Assembly: GCF_014192015.1 (NCBI RefSeq)
Contig: NZ_JACHXJ010000006.1
Location: forward strand, 62,001 to 126,000
DNA length: 64,000 nucleotides
Reading direction: 5' to 3'
Origin: Paenibacillus rhizosphaerae
Lineage (GTDB): Bacteria > Bacillota > Bacilli > Paenibacillales > Paenibacillaceae
Position 1 is the first letter of the stretch. Every line of letters begins with the position of its first letter. The notes beneath the pieces were generated by a model. It had not been told where the DNA came from and did not search any database. It saw only the letters and a program-made list of their open reading frames with translations. This document shows positions 25,854 to 32,937 of this stretch, in pieces. Position numbers and translations under genes: made by a program.

Positions 25854-26747
25854 ATGAAAAACAGCAAAACGGTCCCCGAGCATCTGTTCGATGCCTCACT
25901 GTACGTCTTTTTGGCCATCATCTTCCTGGCGACGTTCTACCCGTTCTGGAACATCTTCGTCATTTCGCTAAACGACGCGACGGACACGCTAAAAGGAGGG
26001 CTGTATTTCTGGCCGCGCGTGCCGACCTTTGAAAGCTACATGACCATCTTTCGCAATCCGGAAATTTGGAGCGCCATCAAAATCACCGTGCTGCGGACGG
26101 TCGTCGGCACCGCCGTGTCCATCTTCTGCATCTCCATGCTGGCCTACGCGCTCAGCAAACGGAACCTGATCGGCTGGAAATACTTCTCCTTCTTCTTCGT
26201 GTTCACGATGTATTTCGGCGGCGGCCTGATTCCAACCTATATGGTCATCAAATCCGTCGGGCTGATCGATTCGTTCTGGGTCTATATTTTCCCCGGCCTG
26301 ATCGGCGTGTTTCTGATGATTCTGGTCCGGACCTTTATCGAGCAGATCCCCGGCGAAATCGAGGAATCGTCCAGAATCGACGGCGCGAACGACCTGCAGA
26401 TCTTTTTCCGCATCATCATGCCGCTCTGCGTTCCCGTGCTGGCTACCATCGGGCTGTTTCTGGCCATCGGCCACTGGAACTCGTGGTACGATTCCTACGT
26501 GTACACCTACAAGCCCGAGCTAAAGACGCTGCAGGCCGTGCTGGTGAAAATCCTGAACCAGTTCCAGACGGCCAGCATGATGTCCGACGCCCAGCAGCTG
26601 GCCCAAAGCTCCAAGCGCATCCCGGTCTCAAGCGAGAGCATCCGGATGGCGGTCACCATGGTCGCCACGCTGCCGATCATTCTGGTCTATCCTTTCGTGC
26701 AGCGGTACTTTGTGAAGGGGATCATGATGGGGGCGATCAAGAGCTGA
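25854..26747 (+). CDS. ABC sugar permease, LplC/YtcP type
   Basis: A 297-residue permease with six helices (FLAIIFLATFYPFWNIFVISL, ITVLRTVVGTAVSIFCISMLAYAL, YFSFFFVFTMYFGGGLIPTYMVI, FWVYIFPGLIGVFLMILVRTFI, VPVLATIGLFLAIGHWNSWY and VTMVATLPIILVYPFVQRYFV). The EAA loop is IPGEIEESSRIDGANDLQIFFRIIMPL, and it ends in the family signature VQRYFVKGIMMGAIKS. It follows the LplB-type gene by 21 bases with a GGGAGG ribosome site and makes the other half of the importer channel. No clear terminator follows before the repeat array. Confidence 0.92.
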   Translation: MKNSKTVPEHLFDASLYVFLAIIFLATFYPFWNIFVISLNDATDTLKGGLYFWPRVPTFESYMTIFRNPEIWSAIKITVLRTVVGTAVSIFCISMLAYALSKRNLIGWKYFSFFFVFTMYFGGGLIPTYMVIKSVGLIDSFWVYIFPGLIGVFLMILVRTFIEQIPGEIEESSRIDGANDLQIFFRIIMPLCVPVLATIGLFLAIGHWNSWYDSYVYTYKPELKTLQAVLVKILNQFQTASMMSDAQQLAQSSKRIPVSSESIRMAVTMVATLPIILVYPFVQRYFVKGIMMGAIKS

Positions 26748-26828
26748 GGAAGGACTGGGTGTGCGCGGGAAGGCTAAACATAGTGTGGTAAGTCTGTGAA
26801 ATGGCTTGGCTATGGCCGGGCTGCCTTG

Positions 26829-27917
26829 GTGAGTGGCGAAACCCAGACGTTTGGCGCGTGGGGTGTTTTGGAGAAAACCCATGCATTTGGCGGGTGGGAG
26901 GAGCGGGATTGGGGTTTCAGCCGCTGTTGAGACCGGGTTCCTTGGATTGGATAAGGTGGTTGGAACCCGGTCTCAAAGGCGGCACGTAGACTTTCTACCC
27001 CAATTCCCGCCTCCTCTTGGAGCTACGTTTGCGGTAACTTCGACGTTTTTGAGGCCCTTCCCCATCCCTTGACGGGGAGGTAATAGGCTCGTTCCGGACG
27101 GCTTTGGCCGTGAACTCGCCTGAGATTGATCAGCGCCTGGCCCCTGGCCAGGCTGCTTTGATTTAGATACGAGAACTTGTGCTGAACTCGGAAACTACAG
27201 TATTTGGGGGAATGGCGGAACCCATACGTTTAGCGCGCAGGGTGAGTAGAAGAAACCCAGACCTTTGGCGCGTTGGAGGGGCGGGATTGGGGTTTCAGCC
27301 GCTGTTGAGACCGGGTTCCTTGGAATCGATAAGGTGGTTGGAACCCGCTCTCAAAGGCGGCATGTAGACTTTCCACCCCAATTCCCGCCTCCTCTTGGAG
27401 CTCCGTTTGCGGTAACTTCGACGTTTTTGAGGCCCTTCCCCATCCCTTGACGGGGAGGTAATAGGCTCGTTCCGAACGGCTTTGGCCGTGAACTCGCCTT
27501 GATTTGATCAGCGCCTGGCCCCTGGCCAGGCTGCTATGTTTTAGATACGAGAACTTGTGCTGAACTCGGAAACTACAGTATTTGGGGGAATGGCGGAACC
27601 CATACGTTTAGCGCGCAGGGTGAGTAGAAGAAACCCAGACCTTTGGCGCGTTGGAGGGGCGAGATTGGGGTTTCAGCCGCTGTTGAGACCGGGTTCCTTG
27701 GAATCGATAAGGTGGTTGGAACCCGCTCTCAAAGGCGGCACGTAGACTTTCCACCCCAATTCCCGCCTCCTCTTGGAGCTCCGTTTGCGGTAACTTCGAC
27801 GTTTTTGAGGCCCTTCCCCATCCCTTGACGGGGAGGTAATAGGCTCGTTCCGAACGGCTTTGGCCGTGAACTCGCCTTGATTTGATCAGCGCCTGGCCCC
27901 TGGCCAGGCTGCTTTGT
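26829..27917. repeat. Array of three direct repeats of a structured ~340-base element
   Basis: Copy 1 spans about 26829-27170, copy 2 about 27206-27548 and copy 3 about 27584-27917. Copies 2 and 3, with the spacer before each, form a 378-base tandem unit (TGCTGAACTCGG starts at 27180 and 27558). By eye they differ at only about two positions over 350 bases. Copy 1 is clearly diverged and has a different left flank. Each unit carries the same set of hairpins and ends in a GC-rich stem followed by a T-rich stretch. Short 61-62 codon frames occur in each copy but overlap the stems and lack ribosome sites, so they are judged non-coding. Confidence 0.9.
27206..27540 (+). ncRNA. Candidate structured RNA (copy 2 of the repeat)
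   Basis: Five potential hairpins read along the + strand. The long one pairs GGCGGGATTGGGGT (27280-27293) with ACCCCAATTCCCGCC (27375-27389), and inside it TTGAGACCGGGTTCC (27305-27319) with GGAACCCGCTCTCAA (27340-27354); in copy 1 this inner stem is perfect. Then come CTTCCCC/GGGGAGG (27435-27458), GGC-TC-GTTC...ACGGC/GCCGT...GAAC-TC-GCC (27464-27498) and CCTGGCC-CCT-GGCCAGG (27514-27530) before a T-rich stretch. The 5' part has ACCC...GGGT pairs around TTTGGCGCG. TTGTGC-18-TATTTG upstream could be a weak promoter. The strand is a guess, since perfect stems do not give orientation. I do not recognise a known RNA family. Confidence 0.45.
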
Positions 27918-28487
27918 TTTGCTTAAGCCATTGTTTTATTCGGAGCAGCCGAAATCAACCATACCCTAAAATAACTCCTTTTTATTGAGTGCTTCCCTGA
28001 ACCGGCTCGATTGGGCGTTTCGTTGGTTACAGCAGCAACTATAAATGCATCTAGGTCATACAAAATTGCGAATGACTTTGATGCCGCGGCTATTCGGAAT
28101 CTATTTAAGTTGTGATCAGCAATTTGTCTTCTGGCTCTACCACAGTGAGGATAACAAGATTTGTCCTCCCTTAATGGACAATCCCATACTTTGTCTTACA
28201 AAAGAAGGACACGATACACTATATTCTCCTGCTGGCGTATCGACCAGAACATCCCTATATCTAGTTGCAATCTCGAATATTTTTACTATATATAGAAATC
28301 AACAGTTGGAAAAGATATGGTACCTGTGTCCACCATTTGAAAGACAAAATCTCAATTTGTTCATTATATGTAGACAGGCTAAAATAACTATGAACTCGCT
28401 TAATATCGCAAACCATTCTGCTATCCACTACACCCCATCGGTCCGGTCTTATAACGGAATGTTACCGGTAGTTGCGCCAGGAAAATT

Positions 28488-28586
28488 TCACCTGTGCTTG
28501 AGCAGCACGCTTTCCCTCTCATCTCCAAATTGTGGTAAAATATCAGTAATTACGGAATAGACGGCATACCGCCTGTCATGATCCAT
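28488..28586 (-). CDS. Possible 32-residue small protein
   Basis: ATG at 28586 with AAAGGAAG about four bases upstream, reading MDHDRRYAVYSVITDILPQF and continuing for twelve residues to a TGA at 28488. The composition is protein-like (alternating acidic, hydrophobic and basic residues), in contrast to the other frames of this AT-rich patch. It could be a real small protein, or the 5' stump of a longer gene whose remainder has decayed. It is divergent from the aminoglycoside-resistance leader. I recognise no family. Confidence 0.35.
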   Translation of the reverse strand: MDHDRRYAVYSVITDILPQFGDERESVLLKHR

Positions 28587-28639
28587 GCACTTCCTTTCTA
28601 CCGATGATGTACCCACCACTAAAAAGGAGGACAATCATC

Positions 28640-28666
28640 ATGAAGAAGCTGCTTGACCACTTGTAA
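28640..28666 (+). CDS. Short upstream reading frame (leader peptide) of the ANT(6) gene
   Basis: AAAAAGGAGGACAATCATC precedes ATG at 28640, which encodes MKKLLDHL then TAA. The ribosome site is far stronger than the length warrants. The same frame beyond the stop continues open for 24 more codons (RELVVRWNIRIRG...) to a TAA near 28741, so it might also be a small gene broken by one stop. It lies about 100 bases ahead of an aminoglycoside-resistance gene, where translated leaders often control expression. Confidence 0.5.
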   Translation: MKKLLDHL

Positions 28667-28768
28667 CGTGAACTTGTCGTCCGCTGGAATATCCGAATTC
28701 GTGGACCGCCTCGTGTGCGGCATAACCCAACCCCAAATTAACCATAAAAAAGGGAGGCTGTACCCGGG

Positions 28769-29668
28769 ATGAGAAGCGAACGAGAAATGTTGGATTTGAT
28801 ATTGAATGTAGCCAAAAGCGACGAGCGCATTCGGGCCGTTGGGATGAACGGCTCGCGCACGAATCCCAATGCGCCGAAGGATGTTTTTCAGGATTACGAT
28901 ATTGTGTATGTCGTAACTGACGTGGGGTCTTTTATCCAAGATCCCGACTGGGTTAACGTATTCGGCGACCGGATCGTCATGCAAAAACCGGAGGAGATGA
29001 AGCTTATCCCTCCGTCTATGGACGGATTTTATCCGTATCTCATGCTGTTCACGGATGGCAACCGGATTGATCTGACCCTTTGCCCGATCGATAAAAAGCA
29101 TCAATGGAACGGCGGCGACCGCTTGGCTGTGGTGCTGCTCGATAAAGACCAGAGCCTGCCGCAGCTGGCAGAGCCGACCGATCAGGCGTATTGGGTACAG
29201 CAGCCGACTGCCAAGCTATTTGCCGACTGCTGCAATGAGTTTTGGTGGGTCTCGCCTTACGCCGCCAAAGGCTTGTGGAGACAGGAGATCCTGTATGCGC
29301 TCGACCATTTGAACATCATCCGGGAGATGCTGGTCAAGATGCTCGAATGGCAGGCCGGCATCCTCACTGGGTTCTCCGTGAGCACCGGCAAAAACGGGAA
29401 GTACTTAAAGAGCTTCATTCCGGAGTCGAGCTGGGAACAGCTTTTGGCCACCTATCCAAGAGGCCAATACGAAGAAGCTTGGAGCGCGCTGTTTACTATG
29501 ACCGACCTGTTCCGCAGCACGGCGCAAGAAGTGGCGGCGAAATTCGGCTTTGCCTATCCCAAGCAAGACGACCGCCGGGTGACGGCTTACCTGGAGCGCG
29601 TCCGAACATTGGAACCCGGGGCCGCCGAAATATTCCCGCCAGGTCGTGAGCCAGGTAAAGAAGCTTAG
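28769..29668 (+). CDS. aadK: Aminoglycoside 6-adenylyltransferase, ANT(6)/AadK type
   Basis: A 299-residue nucleotidyltransferase that transfers AMP from ATP to the 6-hydroxyl of streptomycin. The N-terminal catalytic domain has NGSRTNP (Gly28-Ser29), the carboxylate pair in FQDYDIVYVV (Asp42 and Asp44) and a third acidic strand in NRIDLTLCP (about 110). WWVSPYAAKGLWRQEILYALDH lies in the C-terminal helical domain, as in Bacillus AadK. The length is slightly above the usual 284-290 because of a short polar tail. GGGAGG lies about twelve bases ahead. It stands alone between a possible leader and a strong terminator, near a low-GC patch that may mark acquisition. Chromosomal copies of this type are common in Bacillales. 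Confidence 0.92.
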   Translation: MRSEREMLDLILNVAKSDERIRAVGMNGSRTNPNAPKDVFQDYDIVYVVTDVGSFIQDPDWVNVFGDRIVMQKPEEMKLIPPSMDGFYPYLMLFTDGNRIDLTLCPIDKKHQWNGGDRLAVVLLDKDQSLPQLAEPTDQAYWVQQPTAKLFADCCNEFWWVSPYAAKGLWRQEILYALDHLNIIREMLVKMLEWQAGILTGFSVSTGKNGKYLKSFIPESSWEQLLATYPRGQYEEAWSALFTMTDLFRSTAQEVAAKFGFAYPKQDDRRVTAYLERVRTLEPGAAEIFPPGREPGKEA

Positions 29669-29717
29669 GTTTACAGTACATGCTATCGTTTTCCCGTGAA
29701 CGAACGTGAATAACATC

Positions 29718-29758
29718 AAAAACCAGCCGGAGCCCTGACGGGGCTCGGCTGGTTTTTC
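29718..29758 (+). terminator. Terminator after the ANT(6) gene
   Basis: AAAAACCAGCCGGAGCCC, loop TGAC, GGGGCTCGGCTGGTTTTTC. Long near-perfect stem. Confidence 0.92.
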
Positions 29759-29817
29759 TTTGGAGAGTGGTCTATGGCTCAAGTGTTACGGCCAGAGTGA
29801 GACATGCTATGCCCTTT

Positions 29818-30305
29818 TTAATGGCTCAGGATCCTCAGCACCTGCAGTCGCGTCCCCAGACTCGCCACGTCTTTTCTCCCGGTGTTTCTGACCTCCACCC
29901 TCAATTCGGCCGGTTCGAAACCACGGGCCAACATAACGATCACGGGCCGGTAGGCCGCGAGCGCCGCTTGCAGCCGCGAACGATTCCCTCCATGCCGCGG
30001 ATCGACTCGCTGCGGTCCGTCCCGTCGTTGACGCTGAACTCGACGAACAGAAGATCGACCGGCCCGTGCTCGAGGACATGCTCCTGTAGCCGGTGTGCGC
30101 CGAAGGTCGAGTCGGTGCCGCCGACGCCGGCATTGATGCAGGTCACCCGCCCTGCGCCGTGCTGATCCTCGAGCCAGGCCTGGGTCAACGCCCGCCAGCT
30201 GGTACGTTCCGCGTCCGATGCTCCTGCTCCCTCCGTGATGGACCCGCCAAGGAAGGCGGCGGTTACGGGCAGTCCTTGGCGTATTTTATCCCGAAAACCG
30301 GGCAA
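29818..30305 (-). pseudogene. SGNH/GDSL hydrolase remnant with a frame change
   Basis: On the minus strand the first 110 or so codons encode a GDSL-type esterase core: TAAFLGGSITEGAG (block I with nucleophile Ser), INAGVGGTDSTFG (block II/III Gly) and DLLFVEFSVNDGTD (block III Asn). After RGMEGIVR the frame ends at a stop near 29940. In another frame the sequence goes on as NRSRLQAALAAYRPVIVMLARGFEPAELRVEV up to a TAA at 29818. That tail does not look like the missing half of an SGNH enzyme. No good start lies upstream either: the frame opens only 21 codons earlier, after a TAA. It is best read as a remnant joined to unrelated coding sequence by deletion, at the end of the GH110 operon. Confidence 0.75.
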
Positions 30306-30350
30306 ACCGCCCGCGCATGAATCAAGGGTTGGGGATTAGCCTGAAGCGGC

Positions 30351-30995
30351 TTAGAATGCGACATGGTCCCCGGCCCCCGTTTCTTGCTGTCCTTGCCGTT
30401 CTTGCTGTCCTTGCCCCTCTTGCCGGGGTTCGGAGCTTTCGCCCGCCATTTCCCCTGTCACAAGCTCCATTTCCAGCCGGTTGACGAGTTCGATAAGCTG
30501 CATCGGTTCACTGATCGTGTAAGCGGGCTGCTCGGACTCGTCTGCAGGCGTATGGGGGTACCTTGGCGTCCAGCTTTGAAAAACGCTGATGATGCCGAGG
30601 GCGTTCGCGCCTTTGATATCCCTGCTTAGATTGTTGCCGACCATGACGGTGCGGGTAAAATCCGCTTCGGACCCGTTCAGCGCCCCAATCGCCGCTTTAA
30701 ACATCCGCGGGCTCGGCTTGGTGGCTTTGATAAGTTCGGAAATAATGAGCGCCTCGAAATAATCGTGCAGGCGGTGCTGACTCAGCACGTTTTTGAAGGA
30801 TTGGGCGTCTCCGTCAGCCACAAGCGCAAGCGTAAAGCCAAGCGAATGCAGCGTCTTCACCATCTCCGCCGCCCCCGGAATCAGGTCGGCGCTGACCACG
30901 ATTCCGTCTTCATCACGAACCTCGGTAGACTCGTCCACCAGCGTATCCCCGCTGTCCAAAAAAACGATCAGTCTTTTCTTGTCGATGACGTCCAT
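30351..30995 (-). CDS. HAD-superfamily hydrolase with altered motif I
   Basis: A 214-residue HAD protein. Motif I is FLDSGDTLVDE: nucleophile Asp14 is present, but position +2 is Gly16 where the acid/base Asp of DxDGT normally stands, with Asp17 next to it. Motif II is LALVADGD, motif III Lys in IKATKPSPRMF and motif IV MVGNNLSRDIKGA. After about residue 180 a Gln/Glu/Gly-rich tail repeats QGQQERQGQQE. It could be a sugar-phosphate phosphatase. ATG at 30995 lies five bases after the GH110 stop, so the genes are cotranscribed; GAGG sits ten bases ahead while an AAAGGAG abuts the start. Confidence 0.82.
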   Translation of the reverse strand: MDVIDKKRLIVFLDSGDTLVDESTEVRDEDGIVVSADLIPGAAEMVKTLHSLGFTLALVADGDAQSFKNVLSQHRLHDYFEALIISELIKATKPSPRMFKAAIGALNGSEADFTRTVMVGNNLSRDIKGANALGIISVFQSWTPRYPHTPADESEQPAYTISEPMQLIELVNRLEMELVTGEMAGESSEPRQEGQGQQERQGQQETGAGDHVAF

Positions 30996-31000
30996 CTCCT

Positions 31001-32779
31001 TTATTCCTCGTTCTGTCCATCTGTCGGAGTTACCATGAAATGGACCGAATTCGCGGCCATTTCAACTCCGCTGCAGCGTTCCATCGTAAAAAGCCCGTCT
31101 GGGTACGGCCCATTAAAGAGCCCACGAGAATACATCTCATCTTTGCTGCCGTCCTTCGCTTCGAGCAGAATCTCGTTTCGGCAAAAGACAAGCCCTTCCG
31201 TACTCCGCGCCGACAGCAGCACGGCATGAGCCGTGCTGAACCGGTTGTCTTCGATCCGAATGTCACGGTGGACCGGTACGTCCGACGTGGAAGACTCATT
31301 CTCGGGAGCGATCCGGATCACGGGATGTCCCTCTCCGCCACAGTCGATAAATTGGTTGCCTACAATGCGCAAATCCGTGACGGCGCCTGATTCGTACCAG
31401 GAATTCGCATCGGCCGCGACCAGAACGGCGCTCATGTTCATGCGCTCAAACCTGTTGTCCTGTATAACCACCTTCCGTGGCGACGATGCCAATATGCCCC
31501 GGGTCGGTATTCTGGCAAAATGGTTCCTCTCAATCACGACCTCCGGCGTCCACGTCACATTCTCGATGACATCATGCTCCCCATGCAATACTGGAGCCGG
31601 CTGCTCCAACGTCAGAAGAAACTCGCGGGCATCGATCATCTCAACGGCGGCAACCCGTCCGGAAGCATAGGACGCCAGACTGCGCGCATCGACAAAAGCG
31701 ATTTCGTCTCCCGGAAAGAAGGCGCGGAATCCATACGTTTGCGGATGCATGAAACGAACCCGCACTTGATCGGGTGCTGGCTGTTCGATGATGCGGAGGT
31801 ACGTGCCATGTACATTGACCGCGTCGTCATGGGCTCCGGCAAACCGGCTGTCCGTAATGGATACGCGACCCCGGCAGCCCGATAAATGGATAAAATCGGC
31901 GAAGCCCGCCACCGTTCTTCCCGTCTCAGGGCGCGGCGTCACATCCAGGTCGGCGAAAGTCAAATCCGCGCTAAACTGGCCGACGACGCCCAGCCCATGC
32001 ATAAAATGAAGGCCCATGCCGTTCAGGCTGATCTTCTCGCATTCTACGATCAGTACACCGACCTGGTCACGAATACCGTCTCTCATTTGTACGGTCATTC
32101 CAGGCGAAACATGCGGAGCGTCTTCCTCCCCAAAATGAAACCGGAGGCGCCGGCTGCCGATTTCCTCCATGCGTTCAGCCCGTGACGGCCAATCTTCCAC
32201 ACGCCAGGTGGCGTTTTGGGCCAAGTCGCAGTGCTGAACCGGCCCTTCCCGGAACCTCCACCCTTCACCGGCCCAAGTGAGACGTCCGTCTTCCAGTTCA
32301 TAATGTGAATCCGGATGCACGCAAACGTCGAGCTCATGATCTCCGCGCCGCTCCACCGTCATCTCGGTCACGGTCGGTACCGCATAGTCGAAGCGCAGGT
32401 TGCGGATTTCAATATCCGCGCAGCCGTCCAGCAGCAGCATCGTTTGTTTGCCGTGGATCACAAAAAGGGAGCCGTTCCCCTCCAGCGTAAGCCGGCGAAG
32501 TCCCTTCAGCAGCAGCGCGATCGTTTTCGTGACGTCCGGATTTTCCTCCTCGCTGGCTGTATTGGTAATATGATATGCTGCCTTGACAGCATGCTCCGGA
32601 TAAAAATGATACGTTCCAAACGGTACATCCAAAACGACGGGACTGTCATGCGAACCGGCTGCCTCAAGCGCGAGCCGCATGGCTGCCCCTGCATTGGCCT
32701 GCAAGCCCTCAGCGTCGCCAAAGTCCGCCAGTGATATCATTTTGACCAGAGCCGGACCCCGATTTCCAGAATCAGTCAT
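31001..32779 (-). CDS. Alpha-1,3-galactosidase, GH110 (right-handed beta-helix)
   Basis: A 592-residue enzyme without signal peptide. GH110 enzymes remove alpha-1,3-linked galactose from blood-group-B-like and linear B glycans. The N terminus VVLDVPFGTYHFYPEHAVKAAYHITNT and the central AHDDAVNVHGTYL (about 314-326) are family hallmarks, the latter with the acidic pair. Repeated short strands with ERNHFARIPTRGILASS and QDNRFERMNMSAVLV are the coils of the parallel beta-helix. It lies downstream of an importer (binding protein, LplC, LplB) and upstream of the HAD gene, all on one strand. A cytoplasmic location implies that galactosylated oligosaccharides are taken up first. GH110 also has members with other alpha-galactoside preferences. 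Confidence 0.82.
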   Translation of the reverse strand: MTDSGNRGPALVKMISLADFGDAEGLQANAGAAMRLALEAAGSHDSPVVLDVPFGTYHFYPEHAVKAAYHITNTASEEENPDVTKTIALLLKGLRRLTLEGNGSLFVIHGKQTMLLLDGCADIEIRNLRFDYAVPTVTEMTVERRGDHELDVCVHPDSHYELEDGRLTWAGEGWRFREGPVQHCDLAQNATWRVEDWPSRAERMEEIGSRRLRFHFGEEDAPHVSPGMTVQMRDGIRDQVGVLIVECEKISLNGMGLHFMHGLGVVGQFSADLTFADLDVTPRPETGRTVAGFADFIHLSGCRGRVSITDSRFAGAHDDAVNVHGTYLRIIEQPAPDQVRVRFMHPQTYGFRAFFPGDEIAFVDARSLASYASGRVAAVEMIDAREFLLTLEQPAPVLHGEHDVIENVTWTPEVVIERNHFARIPTRGILASSPRKVVIQDNRFERMNMSAVLVAADANSWYESGAVTDLRIVGNQFIDCGGEGHPVIRIAPENESSTSDVPVHRDIRIEDNRFSTAHAVLLSARSTEGLVFCRNEILLEAKDGSKDEMYSRGLFNGPYPDGLFTMERCSGVEMAANSVHFMVTPTDGQNEE

Positions 32780-32847
32780 GCTTTGCTCCTTTCTATGCGT
32801 TGTCTGCCCATCATGGAATTACAATCGCAGCCCGTTTTGTTAAAATG

Positions 32848-32893
32848 AAAAAAACGCGGAAGATGCCAGTCTGTTATAGAACCGGCATCCCGC
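32848..32893 (-). terminator. Terminator between binding protein and GH110
   Basis: On the minus strand GCGGGATGCC, loop, GGCATCTTCCGCG, then TTTTTTT. A second hairpin GGAACCGGCA/TGCCGGCTCC precedes it at about 32900-32925. Confidence 0.75.
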
Positions 32894-32937
32894 ATAGGAG
32901 CCGGCAGGCCAAGCTGCCGGTTCCTTGTTCAATCGTA

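Noticed and set aside
27179..27828. Repeated 61-62 codon frames inside the three repeat copies
   Set aside because: They are identical only because the DNA is repeated, overlap predicted stems, and have no ribosome sites.
26829..27917. Possible CRISPR array
   Set aside because: Units are about 340 bases, with no short repeat-spacer pattern and no cas genes in the window.
28045..28560. Open frame of 171 codons on the + strand
   Set aside because: No ribosome site, Cys- and Ser-rich without domain pattern, and it lies in an AT-rich patch where long frames arise by chance. The minus-strand 32-codon frame overlaps it and looks more protein-like.
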